The notes: generated by a model not told the origin, from the letters alone. A DNA stretch of 64,000 nt from Undibacterium sp. 5I1 (GCF_034314085.1 NZ_JAVIWI010000001.1:4092001-4156000), one strand, 5' to 3'; shown: positions 17,605 through 26,285, numbered from the stretch's first letter. Numbers and translations: made by a program.

Positions 17605-19005
17605 ATGTCATCAACCCTACAACTTGGCACAGTTGGACTTACAAGCAGTCACCACGGCCATCCTGACCAGGCAACTCTTCCCCAGACCGAGGACGTCGTA
17701 CGCCAGCTCAGAATCCGGCAATTACTTTGTATTGGTCTCGCGCTAATCGTTTCTATCGTCGGATTTTATACTTACCAAAGCTATGCCTATGTCGTTAATA
17801 CGGTGGGTAAAGACGCGGTGCCGTCGATCGTCGCAGCAGAAAAAATCCGTATGACCTTAGCCAGCGCGCACACACAAATTGTGAACGTGTTTTTAACTAA
17901 AGAAGCGGTCGACGGTAGTGATGGTAAAAACACGCAAGCCTATGTCAAATCGATTGCGCAGGCACATGACTACCTGCTGGTTGCGGCACAAAATATTACT
18001 TATGGCGATGAAGAACGTAAGCCGATTTTAGAGTTGATGACGCAATTATCTGCCTATGAGAGATTGGTCGGTATGGCACTTGCTAAACCGGATCAGCACC
18101 AGTCCTTATTAAAAGCAGATGCGCTGATGCGTGAGCACATCTTGCCAGCAGTAGTGGCATTGGATGATGCTAACTTCAAACATTTATCGTCTGCCTATAC
18201 GGAAGGTGAGCATAAAGCCTTGTTATGGCTGATCGCATTCTTACTATTATCTGCGTTGCTCGTTTTGGTATATGTAGAGACGCAAATGAAGTTGTATGCC
18301 ACCTTTAAACGTATGTTCAACCCTGCCATTGCAGCCGGACTAGCCGTTTTTATTGTATGTGCTTTACTGTTTGCGGCGAAGGCAGGTCAAGTCGTATCCG
18401 AGGTCAGATCCGCGAAGGAGGATGCATTTGATTCTGTCCACGCGTTGTCTCAGGCCAAAGCGCTGGCTTACACTGCGAATGCACAAGAGAGCGTGTATTT
18501 GTTGTTGTCCAAGTCTGAGGCGCAGCAAGCACAAACAACGCTATTCCAAGAGACTGCCAAAAAATTATTTGCGCTCAAACTCCTTGATGTGAAACAACTT
18601 CCATCCGATTTAAAAAGTCTCAAAGGCAATGGCTTATTGGCGGAGGAACTGGCCAATATTACCTATGACGGTGAAGAAAATTTGGCCAGAGATACCTTAA
18701 AAGGATGGCTGGAATACGTCCGTATTGATGCGCAAATTCGGCAGCTCGAAACCGCGGGTCAACATGATGCCGCTATCGCTTTATGTTTGGGTACGCAGGT
18801 CGGACAATCCGATTGGGCATTTGATCAGTTTATGAAGTCGCTGACTGCCACATTAAATTTGAACGAACAGCAATTTGCATTGGCAGTGACCAGAGCATTC
18901 CACGCCTTGTCTTGGTTATGGATACTGCTACTGGCGATTTTATTCGCACCGGTCATTGGTATTGCGTTGGGTATCCAACAACGCTTAGCGGAGTTCCGCG
19001 AGTGA
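17605..19005 (+). CDS. Four-helix membrane receptor (GlnX-like)
   Basis: A 466-residue membrane protein. Hydrophobic helices lie at about residues 38-57, 208-228, 240-260 and 440-460, so two helical periplasmic domains of about 150 and 180 residues are displayed, each like the four-helix bundles of chemoreceptors. There is no enzymatic output domain. In mycobacteria GlnX has a comparable four-helix layout and passes a periplasmic amino-acid signal to PknG. Finding such a protein two genes before a PknG here supports the same role. No periplasmic binding protein gene is next to it. AAGGA lies 10 bases before ATG 17605, and the stop overlaps the next gene by 4 bases. Confidence 0.7.
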   Translation: MSSTLQLGTVGLTSSHHGHPDQATLPQTEDVVRQLRIRQLLCIGLALIVSIVGFYTYQSYAYVVNTVGKDAVPSIVAAEKIRMTLASAHTQIVNVFLTKEAVDGSDGKNTQAYVKSIAQAHDYLLVAAQNITYGDEERKPILELMTQLSAYERLVGMALAKPDQHQSLLKADALMREHILPAVVALDDANFKHLSSAYTEGEHKALLWLIAFLLLSALLVLVYVETQMKLYATFKRMFNPAIAAGLAVFIVCALLFAAKAGQVVSEVRSAKEDAFDSVHALSQAKALAYTANAQESVYLLLSKSEAQQAQTTLFQETAKKLFALKLLDVKQLPSDLKSLKGNGLLAEELANITYDGEENLARDTLKGWLEYVRIDAQIRQLETAGQHDAAIALCLGTQVGQSDWAFDQFMKSLTATLNLNEQQFALAVTRAFHALSWLWILLLAILFAPVIGIALGIQQRLAEFRE

Positions 19006-20213
19006 GTGACTTGGATAGCCTGATTGAATTATGGCAACAACGATTGGCTGCGATCACTACTAACGCAAATGAGTTATCAGATGCTGAGAGTACCAAGCGC
19101 ATCCGTATCAAATTGCGGGCGCAACATTACACCGGTAACACTCAGATCAAAGCAGAAGACGCGACTCGCAAGCTGAGTAGCTTAGTCGATGATTACGTGC
19201 TGTTGGCTAAGGTGGTAGAAGAAGCGGCGCGTATTCACAAGGGTGGGATGTTTAGTGCTTGGGCCAACACCGATGAAAAGGTCACAGCTCTGCTGGAAGG
19301 TCCATCGATTGTCAGAACGACGGCTCAGGTCTCCATCAAAAATCGTGACTTATTGGGATCGGCATCGGTTAGCGACAGCATGACGCCAGAGCAGTTATTA
19401 GCGGTGATGCAGACAGAGTTTGAGCAGGCGCGCGATAGCTTAAATGAGATCGACTATACCGAGACCCATGGCACAGAAGAACTGGCCGGTTTAAGGCGTG
19501 ATTACAGCATGATGGAGGAGCGTGCCCAGCGTTTGAACGCGGTATCAGATCGTCCCTCATTTATTGAAATCCAGGACATGCAATCCGATCCTTTAAATGC
19601 GCAGCGTGGTAAAGAATCACTCAAGCGCGCCTTGATGGCGTGGTCTACAACATTGGATCAGCTAGAGAATGCCAGAGCTACCGCAGCGAACGAGCTTGAG
19701 CAAGCAAAAATGGCGCTGGCGCAGTTGCAAATAATGACGACAGAGTATCAATCGCAGCTTGCACAAGTGCGTGATTTATTAGGAGAAAACGTGGTGTCAT
19801 CTTTGCGGTTTCAACCGACATTATCCATGTCACCAATGTCACCCGTCTCCATGTTGCTGAGTTGGTGCGAAACCTTAGAAAGTAGTTTGCAAGCCGGGCA
19901 ATGGGCTGCTGTAAATGTTGGTGCCAGCAAGCTCAATCTGGCGATCGCAGAAGCACTTGCCAACGGCAATAAAGCGATTGCAGAAGTACAGACAAAAGCC
20001 GCTGAGGCAGAAGATTTAAATGGACGCTTTATCGCCTATAAAGCTAAAGATAAGGCGCTGACTTTTCAGTATGGTACTGAGGTACAAAGACAGACTTTGC
20101 GGGCGCAAATCGATGCGGAATTAAAATCGCGTCCGCTGAATTTAGATGTAGTGCGATCAAAGTTGATGATGTATCAGGACATGCTGACTAAGGTGTCAGC
20201 AATTAAAGACTGA
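19002..20213 (+). CDS. Coiled-coil protein of unknown function in the kinase locus
   Basis: A 403-residue protein with no domain I recognise. It is almost wholly helical, with a coiled-coil-like stretch around residues 220-265 (ENARATAANELEQAKMALAQ), and has no signal peptide or membrane helix. The start is GTG 19002, which overlaps the receptor stop (GTGA, 19002-19005), so the two are translationally coupled; a longer start would lie inside the receptor gene. The coupling suggests that it works with the receptor, possibly linking its cytoplasmic face to the kinase encoded next. That is inference. Confidence 0.72.
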   Translation: MSDLDSLIELWQQRLAAITTNANELSDAESTKRIRIKLRAQHYTGNTQIKAEDATRKLSSLVDDYVLLAKVVEEAARIHKGGMFSAWANTDEKVTALLEGPSIVRTTAQVSIKNRDLLGSASVSDSMTPEQLLAVMQTEFEQARDSLNEIDYTETHGTEELAGLRRDYSMMEERAQRLNAVSDRPSFIEIQDMQSDPLNAQRGKESLKRALMAWSTTLDQLENARATAANELEQAKMALAQLQIMTTEYQSQLAQVRDLLGENVVSSLRFQPTLSMSPMSPVSMLLSWCETLESSLQAGQWAAVNVGASKLNLAIAEALANGNKAIAEVQTKAAEAEDLNGRFIAYKAKDKALTFQYGTEVQRQTLRAQIDAELKSRPLNLDVVRSKLMMYQDMLTKVSAIKD

Positions 20214-20294
20214 GTATTTACAGGACTTATGCAAAGCCGTCCGAGCAGCATAAGTCTTAATGCACACAAATTAGTTAGACAGGAGTAATTTGAA

Positions 20295-22517
20295 ATGACC
20301 ATGCCTTGTAGTTATTGCAGCGGAACGATTGTTGAAGATGTCTGCGAAGATTGTGGAAAATCAGCGAAGAAAAATTTGGTAACAGCCGCATCCGGCGGTC
20401 TGGATATTACAGATGCGGTAGCGACTGCCAGCATGACGACTGGCCGCACTCGCGGTTCTGCGCGCTTCACTGTCAATTATCCGGCCAGAGCACCAGGTGC
20501 TGGTGCGACCAAATCAACTCGTCGTCGTGCAGGTGTTTCTACCCACACTAGCGCGCGCCGCACAGCGCTTGGTGGTGGCTTGATTTCTTTACCGGATTTG
20601 CCTAGCCAGGATCCCTTAAAACTTTTGATGGCAGATCCAGAGGTACCAGCGCACAAGCGCCATTGCCCCAAGTGCGATGTGCATGTCAACCGTGCTAAAG
20701 GATTTTGTCCCGCGTGCGGCACGCCATACGATTTTGTGGCACGTTTAAAAATGGGCGATGTGATTGCAGGCAAATACGAGATCAAGGGCCCGATTGCATT
20801 CGGTGGATTAGGCTGGATTTATCTGGGTTGGGATCAAGTCTTGCAACGCTGGGTTGTGCTCAAAGGTTTGTTAAACGCCAATGATGAAGCGAGCGCTGCA
20901 GCGGCGGTAGCCGAGCGGCGTTATCTGGCGGCATTAAAGCATCCCAAGATCGTCAACATTTACGATTTTGTGAATCAGGGTGCTGAAGGTTTTATTATCA
21001 TGGAATATGTCGGCGGCCAAACCGTGCATAGCCTGCGCAAGCAGCGCGGCCCACTGCCTGTGACGGAGGCGATTGCCTACATATTAGGGATACTTCCCGC
21101 CTTTGCTTATCTACACACTCAAGGGCTGGTGTATTGCGATTTTAAGCCAGACAACATCATGATAGAAGGTGGCGATGTCAAGCTGATCGACATGGGCGCT
21201 GTACGCAAAACGGGCGATCAAAACGGCGATATCTATGCCACGCTGGGATTTGCCGCGCCAGAGGCCGACACTGATCCGATTGCTGTCTCGGACTTATATA
21301 CCTTGGGTCGCGCCCTGGCCGTATTGATCATGGACTTCAAGTTCACTTCCGATTATGAGTACGCGCTACCATCGCCGGATGATCATGATGTCTTGGCAGA
21401 GAATGAATCGCTATACCGATTTCTATTGCGTGCAACCCATGTTGATCCCGATGAGCGTTTTCAGACTGCGGATGAAATGGCAGAGCAATTATTTGGTGTT
21501 TTGCGTGAGATTGTGGCCTTACAATCTGGTCCCAAGCCAGTTGATAGCAAAGTGTTCACCAGTGATAATTTAATCCATGCCACCGCCCGGCAATTGGTAG
21601 CGCAAGTCGATCCACATGTACTGCCTACGCTGAGAGTCAATTTGGAAGACAAAGCAGCCAGTGAAGTGATTCGGATTTTGAGTCTGATGGATGAAGTACA
21701 GCAAGTTGAAGAGTTGCAGGCGTTAGTGACTAAATACGGCGACCGCGCCGCAGAGCCACGATTGCGCCTGGCAGAAGTCCTGATCCAAAATGCCGGGTTG
21801 ATGGAAAAGCAGCGAGATGCACTAATCAAAACCACGTTAGATGCGGTTGAGGCTGCCGATCCGTTTGACTGGCGCACCAGTTGGTTACGCGGTTTATGCT
21901 TAGTAACTAATGGCGACGGTGCCAAAGCGCTAGCCTATTTTGAGCGCTGCTATTTTGAAATGCCAGGAGAGTTAGCACCACGTCTGGCGATGGGGCTTGC
22001 AGCAGAAATTGCCAATAATGGCGAACAGGCATTGCCCTATTACGACCGTGTCGGGCGAGTCGATCCCTCATTTGTCAGCGCGCATGCAGGTGCTGCTCGT
22101 TGCCATGCAAAAGCCGGACGTTTGATGGACGCGGTCAGTATGTTGCAGCGTGTCCCAAGTAATCACGTATTGCATACCCAAGTGCAATTAGGGATAGCTG
22201 AGCTATTATTGACTTACCCGGACGCGATCGATGCAAGCGTCATGCAAAAGGCAGAAGCCGCAGTCAAATCAGTGCTCAATACCGGAGGTTCGGTTTTTCA
22301 GATCGCTGGTCGTTTAATTAATTTGGTCGTGGAAAAAGCAAAGAGCATGAACTGGCCGCCCAACACCACTTTTTTAGGCGCAAATTTTACAGAACATACT
22401 TTACGTCTTGCCGCAGAAGAGCAATTCAGACGCGCAGCTAAACTGGCAAAATCGGATCAAGAACGGCATTATTGGGTGAGTCAGGCAAATCGCGTACGAC
22501 CAGTGACCTTGTTTTAA
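20295..22517 (+). CDS. pknG: PknG-type serine/threonine protein kinase
   Basis: A 740-residue protein with the full architecture of mycobacterial PknG (about 750 residues). A zinc module lies at Cys5/8/17/20 and a rubredoxin-like module at Cys124/127/138/141. The kinase domain spans about 152-420, and a TPR-rich C-terminal half ends in NRVRP followed by a final Phe, as in PknG. PknG hallmarks are visible: GGLGWIYLGWD, the ATP lysine in VVLKG (190), GLVYCDFKPDN in place of HRD, and LIDMGAV in place of DFG. The N-terminal 30-110 stretch is rich in Thr, Arg and Ser (TKSTRRRA) and may be autophosphorylated or dock FHA domains. AGGAG at 20281-20285 sets the start. It is cytoplasmic. The neighbouring receptor, FHA and PP2C genes suggest a signalling pathway. 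The family is mainly known from Actinobacteria, so this copy is notable. Confidence 0.92.
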   Translation: MTMPCSYCSGTIVEDVCEDCGKSAKKNLVTAASGGLDITDAVATASMTTGRTRGSARFTVNYPARAPGAGATKSTRRRAGVSTHTSARRTALGGGLISLPDLPSQDPLKLLMADPEVPAHKRHCPKCDVHVNRAKGFCPACGTPYDFVARLKMGDVIAGKYEIKGPIAFGGLGWIYLGWDQVLQRWVVLKGLLNANDEASAAAAVAERRYLAALKHPKIVNIYDFVNQGAEGFIIMEYVGGQTVHSLRKQRGPLPVTEAIAYILGILPAFAYLHTQGLVYCDFKPDNIMIEGGDVKLIDMGAVRKTGDQNGDIYATLGFAAPEADTDPIAVSDLYTLGRALAVLIMDFKFTSDYEYALPSPDDHDVLAENESLYRFLLRATHVDPDERFQTADEMAEQLFGVLREIVALQSGPKPVDSKVFTSDNLIHATARQLVAQVDPHVLPTLRVNLEDKAASEVIRILSLMDEVQQVEELQALVTKYGDRAAEPRLRLAEVLIQNAGLMEKQRDALIKTTLDAVEAADPFDWRTSWLRGLCLVTNGDGAKALAYFERCYFEMPGELAPRLAMGLAAEIANNGEQALPYYDRVGRVDPSFVSAHAGAARCHAKAGRLMDAVSMLQRVPSNHVLHTQVQLGIAELLLTYPDAIDASVMQKAEAAVKSVLNTGGSVFQIAGRLINLVVEKAKSMNWPPNTTFLGANFTEHTLRLAAEEQFRRAAKLAKSDQERHYWVSQANRVRPVTLF

Positions 22518-22567
22518 AGTGTTGAACTTAGTTGAACTTGATTGAATTTTTATGCCGGGAGTAATTA

Positions 22568-23551
22568 GTGAATTGCATTCAATGCGGAGAAACAGTTGAT
22601 CCTGTTTTTTCTTTTTGCGAAGCCTGCGGTGCTGCTGTCGACGTACCTTCTGTCAATGCGCCTGCGCCAGAAGTAACTAGCAATAGCAATGCAACTCAAG
22701 TTGCATCAAGCACAAATCAGATGATATGCAAATGCGGTCATGCCGAGTTTGACCAAGACAATATTTGTGAAAATTGCGGACGCCGTGCCGAAATCGCCGA
22801 CCCGATCGAGGTCCAGATATTAGATGAGCACACCATCAGCGCGACCCATCGCGGCAGACGACATACAGAAAATCAGGATTCCGTTAGCATGGTAGCGATT
22901 GATGGCGCTATCGCCATGGCGCTTGCAGATGGCGTCTCTACTTCTTGCCACGCACGACAGGCCGCAGATGTCGCGGTCACAGTGGCACTCACTAGCTTAG
23001 AAAATAATACGGGTTTACCGATCAAAGAACGTTTGGAATTAGCGATAGCCAGCGCCCACGATGCAGTGTGCAAACTAGCCTACGACGACACCTCACTGGC
23101 TGAACCAGAAGCGACTTTAGTATTGGCCTTGATCGAAGGCGATCAAATACATTTTGCCTGGGTCGGCGATTCACGTCTTTATGCAGTTAATCAAGCCAGC
23201 CAATTATTGTTGACCGAAGATGACTCCTGGTTTAACCAGCAAATCAAACTAGGCGTCAACGTGACAACTGCAATGATGGACAATAACGCGCATTGCATTA
23301 CCCAATGTCTGGGTATGCGTGACGACATCCTGGACATCCACACCGGCAGCGCAAGATTAACCGGGGATACCTATATCGTTTTATGTTCTGACGGTTTATG
23401 GAATTATTGCGCAGCTCCAACCGCACTACATAGCTTGTTTGATGCCGACTTAAGCCTGGTGAATCAATGTACGCAATTCATTGATTTTGCGAACGATCAA
23501 GGTGGGCATGACAATATTAGTTTGATCGTGCATCGTCGGGTAAACATATAA
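22568..23551 (+). CDS. PP2C-type protein phosphatase with zinc ribbons
   Basis: A 327-residue protein. Two short zinc modules lead (Cys3/6/17/20 and Cys54/56/67/70), then a complete PP2C domain from about residue 90. The metal-binding aspartates are in place: NQD (104), ADG (121), GDSR, SDGLW and GGHDN, so it should be active with Mn or Mg. It would remove phosphate from the kinase or its targets. The start is GTG 22568 with GGGAG before it. It is the last gene of the locus, 50 bases after pknG. The zinc modules resemble those of the FHA and kinase proteins, which suggests a shared docking mode. Confidence 0.88.
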   Translation: MNCIQCGETVDPVFSFCEACGAAVDVPSVNAPAPEVTSNSNATQVASSTNQMICKCGHAEFDQDNICENCGRRAEIADPIEVQILDEHTISATHRGRRHTENQDSVSMVAIDGAIAMALADGVSTSCHARQAADVAVTVALTSLENNTGLPIKERLELAIASAHDAVCKLAYDDTSLAEPEATLVLALIEGDQIHFAWVGDSRLYAVNQASQLLLTEDDSWFNQQIKLGVNVTTAMMDNNAHCITQCLGMRDDILDIHTGSARLTGDTYIVLCSDGLWNYCAAPTALHSLFDADLSLVNQCTQFIDFANDQGGHDNISLIVHRRVNI

Positions 23552-23553
23552 AA

Positions 23554-23595
23554 ACTCACGTAGAGAGGTGTAACCCAAACACTCTCTACGTGAGT
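23554..23595 (-). terminator. Intrinsic terminator between converging genes
   Basis: A 14-bp perfect stem (ACTCACGTAGAGAG, 23554-23567, with its complement at 23582-23595) around a 14-base loop. Read leftward it is followed by TTTTT, so it fits the minus-strand secreted-protein gene best. Rightward there is no T-run, though it may still slow transcription from the phosphatase gene. Confidence 0.8.
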
Positions 23596-23608
23596 AATCA
23601 ATATCTAC

Positions 23609-24481
23609 TTATTTGCTAGTAGTCACATCGCCATTGCCAGATACATTGCCGTTACCTGATGCGGATACTGATGGTAACTGCGTGTTGTTGACGGTTTCTT
23701 TCGCGTTACGTTTTGCCGCGCCTGCTGTACCGCTGACGGTATCACGTGCATTCGCTACGCTGGTGCTTGCATAGCTGCGAGTGTTATCTACTTGCGTTTT
23801 TGTATTGCTGATGGCAGGTTTGCTGATATCTGATGCTGAATTTTTTACACCGGATACGGTACTTTGCGCTTGGCCTGCTGTGCCCAGATTCATACTGCCT
23901 GATGCATTTCCGTTTGCGCTGCCGTTTGCGTTTGCATTTGTATTACCGCTACCATTAGCGCCACCAATGAGATTTCCTGATGATGTCGTTGGAGCATTCA
24001 TTTTTTCAGGTACAGCGCCTGATATCAGACTAGTTGAGCCGGTGCCTGAGCTGCTACCTGAGCCACTACCGCTAGCTTGTGTAGATGCCGTATTTCCACT
24101 TTTATTGATGATGGTATTACCGTTGCCGACTAGATTGCCTGTTGCGTCGCCATTGATCGCCCGTGCGTTGGTGGCATTGCCGGTCAGGTTGCCAGCTGCA
24201 TTACCAGTGAGGTTGCCTGCAGCGTCGCCGCTGATATTGCGTGCATTACCAATATTACTGACATTGCCTGTCATATTGTCTTGGCTAGTACGGCTGATAG
24301 TAGAGGTAGGGAATGACGACATGCCTCTGAGTGAACCGCCAACTGCGCCGCCAACTGCGCCGCCAAGGCCACCACCGCCACCGATTGCACCGCCACCACC
24401 TAATAAGCCAGCTTGAGCGGATGTGACTATCACTAAACCACTGAGGATAGTTGCGTAACGAATGAATTTAACTGTTGTCAT
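23609..24481 (-). CDS. Secreted Gly/Asn/Ser-rich repeat protein
   Basis: A 290-residue protein of low complexity. A signal peptide of about 25 residues ends in TSAQA, then comes a glycine-rich stretch (GGGGAIGGGG), then imperfect repeats of the type GN-L-T-GNA (AGNLTGNAAGNLTGNA) and a long Ser/Gly/Asn/Ala tail. It has no cysteine and no recognised domain. I chose ATG 24481, preceded by AGGAG; an earlier ATG has none. An ECF-type promoter motif lies at 24531-24556 and a tight hairpin in the leader at 24501-24519. It may be a surface or matrix protein controlled by the neighbouring sigma factor; the function is unknown. Confidence 0.75.
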   Translation of the reverse strand: MTTVKFIRYATILSGLVIVTSAQAGLLGGGGAIGGGGGLGGAVGGAVGGSLRGMSSFPTSTISRTSQDNMTGNVSNIGNARNISGDAAGNLTGNAAGNLTGNATNARAINGDATGNLVGNGNTIINKSGNTASTQASGSGSGSSSGTGSTSLISGAVPEKMNAPTTSSGNLIGGANGSGNTNANANGSANGNASGSMNLGTAGQAQSTVSGVKNSASDISKPAISNTKTQVDNTRSYASTSVANARDTVSGTAGAAKRNAKETVNNTQLPSVSASGNGNVSGNGDVTTSK

Positions 24482-24500
24482 GATGATTCTCCTGAAAGTC

Positions 24501-24519
24501 ACTACGGACAATCCGTAGT
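24501..24519 (-). promoter_or_regulatory. Hairpin in the leader of the repeat-protein gene
   Basis: ACTACGGA and TCCGTAGT pair perfectly around a 3-base loop. The hairpin lies between the putative ECF promoter and the AGGAG of the gene starting at 24481, so it would be in the 5' leader, where it could stabilise the mRNA or bind a regulator. Confidence 0.5.
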
Positions 24520-24530
24520 AGTAAAAGGAG

Positions 24531-24556
24531 AACGCTGGGGATGATCGATTTAATCC
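24531..24556 (-). promoter_or_regulatory. Putative ECF-sigma promoter of the repeat-protein gene
   Basis: On the minus strand GGATTAA (24556-24550) is followed after exactly 15 bases by CGTT (24534-24531). The same words at the same spacing precede the ECF sigma gene at 26248-26273. A -35 element of the GGA type and a CGT-type -10 are usual for ECF sigma factors. The remainder of the gap up to 24750 shows nothing else definite. Confidence 0.6.
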
Positions 24557-24750
24557 ATCAGGTTAAAAATATTTTTTAAAAAATTTAAGCCATCGTTAAC
24601 AGCGGGTCTTAGTGAGTCTTATAAATTCAGTTCATGACGTCATTCGGTGTTTAACAACACCATTGGATTCCCGCTAAGAGTGCGCATGAATGACGCGCCC
24701 GAGCCATGTCTTTGAGTGAAGTACAGATATTAATGTTAACCATTGCTAGA

Positions 24751-26139
24751 TTAACGAAATTGCTCAGGCCCGGTTCTAAATGATGTGCCGACTATGCCAT
24801 GACCTAGCTCTTGCGTGACCTTGTCAGGGTTGTCTGTCTTTGCTTGTCTGATCAAATCTTCCAGTGCTTTTTTGGCGTCTTTCACATTCGGCATAAAGAC
24901 TTTTTTTGCCAATAGTGCAGCCACAATGGGTGACGCAAAAGAGGTGCCCCGCACCGCTTGGAAAGGTGTCTTGCCTATCGTGGCGGCTACCATATTGCTC
25001 CCGGGTGCCGCGATCATGACTTGTGCGCCGCGAGCAGCTTCTGGTAGTACACGCATTTTTGCATCGACTGCGGTGACACCAATCACACCGGGGTAACTGG
25101 CCGGGTAGAGCGGTGGTGCTGCGGGTCCGTCATTGCCGACTGCGGCGACTAACAGATAGCCTTTGCTGAGCATGGATTTGACGATGTGTTCTAAGGTTTG
25201 ATTTGGCGGGCCAACCAGGCTCAGATTAATCACCGCGACTTTTTCTTGCGCTAGCCATCCCAAGGCGTCAATCAATTTATCTAAAGCGCCTCCGGTGTCG
25301 GTACCGCAATAGATGTCGGCTGCATATAAAACAGCATCAGGCGACACACCGCTAAATGGCGTTGATTTCCCGACCATGAGTGAAGCAACCGCAGTGCCGT
25401 GGGCGGTAGGAATATTTTTATCTGTACAGTCATGACGTTTGATTTGAGCATCTTTAAATACGATATGTTCGGTATCGATGCCCGAATCTACCAAGCCTAT
25501 GCGTGCTTTGGTTTTTGCTGTTTCAGATTGTGTGGGCGAGGCGAGGCTATTGCTGCTATCAAACGGTGCGGCGAAGTTAGAATGGAATGGAACTGAGAAC
25601 GAACTCCCGATAGCACTACCACTTTCTAAATAAATATGGTTGTAATCGTAGGTACCGTCTTGATCCAGCTGATGTAACAAGTCCAGTGAATCGGCGGTAC
25701 TCATATCAGGTGGCGCTTGTAGCACGACTAATGTCTCTTCCAGCGCGTCTAAACGATGTTCGCTGATCACAATAAAGCCTGCTGCACGGACTGCCTTTAA
25801 CGCCGTGACGGAGGGTGACCATGCGGTGATTTGTTTGCGTACAATCAGCTCGCCTTTGGGGTTGCTCTCCAGTTGCAGGGGATGTTCTTTAAGTAATCGC
25901 GTGATCGTCGTCAGGCGTAAGTCTTGCAGCGGGAGTGTGCCGTTTAGCACATCTGTGCGTACGAGTTGGTCAAGCCGGTCAATCCGGTTCAACAAGTTTT
26001 GAGAATTTAAGTTACCTAACTGTTGTACCGGTAGATTAATCGACGGCAAGCGAAGCTGCGCCCAGACTGGATCGGCGTTGCAACAGAATGCAACTAGCAA
26101 CAGCCGGCAAATATTGAGTAATTTAGGTGACATTGGCAT
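24751..26139 (-). CDS. Secreted subtilisin-like (S8) serine protease
   Basis: A 462-residue protease. A signal peptide (about 28 residues, ending near VWAQ) is followed by a prodomain-like region to about residue 205 and the S8 domain. The catalytic triad is visible: Asp218 (LVDSGID), His247 (AHGTAVAS) and a Ser in GTSFASPIV. No membrane anchor or C-terminal export domain is seen. It is divergent from the ECF sigma gene and upstream of the secreted repeat protein. It may process that protein, or act on the anti-sigma factor or on envelope targets; the context gives no direct proof. Confidence 0.85.
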   Translation of the reverse strand: MPMSPKLLNICRLLLVAFCCNADPVWAQLRLPSINLPVQQLGNLNSQNLLNRIDRLDQLVRTDVLNGTLPLQDLRLTTITRLLKEHPLQLESNPKGELIVRKQITAWSPSVTALKAVRAAGFIVISEHRLDALEETLVVLQAPPDMSTADSLDLLHQLDQDGTYDYNHIYLESGSAIGSSFSVPFHSNFAAPFDSSNSLASPTQSETAKTKARIGLVDSGIDTEHIVFKDAQIKRHDCTDKNIPTAHGTAVASLMVGKSTPFSGVSPDAVLYAADIYCGTDTGGALDKLIDALGWLAQEKVAVINLSLVGPPNQTLEHIVKSMLSKGYLLVAAVGNDGPAAPPLYPASYPGVIGVTAVDAKMRVLPEAARGAQVMIAAPGSNMVAATIGKTPFQAVRGTSFASPIVAALLAKKVFMPNVKDAKKALEDLIRQAKTDNPDKVTQELGHGIVGTSFRTGPEQFR

Positions 26140-26247
26140 TATTGGGTTGATATAAAAAGGTCAGCTACGCATCAATTACAATAGCCACGTAATTAGCCAC
26201 ATCAGTTCACTTTTGATTGTAGCTTTAAAATAAAACGAATGAGACAG

Positions 26248-26273
26248 GGATTAAAATCCCTCGCTGCAACGTT
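26248..26273 (+). promoter_or_regulatory. Putative autoregulated ECF-sigma promoter
   Basis: GGATTAA (26248-26254), 15 bases, then CGTT (26270-26273), identical in words and spacing to the site before the repeat-protein gene. It overlaps a perfect AGGGATT-AA-AATCCCT dyad (26246-26261). Only 12 bases separate CGTT from ATG 26286, so the transcript would be almost leaderless, which agrees with the lack of a ribosome-binding site. Confidence 0.58.
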
Positions 26274-26285
26274 TACTTGGTATCT

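Noticed and set aside
23781..24416. A 211-codon plus-strand open frame rich in Pro, Leu and Val
   Set aside because: It is antisense to the Gly/Asn repeat protein and its bias mirrors those repeats; it has no ribosome-binding site, and the minus-strand gene has a signal peptide and promoter.
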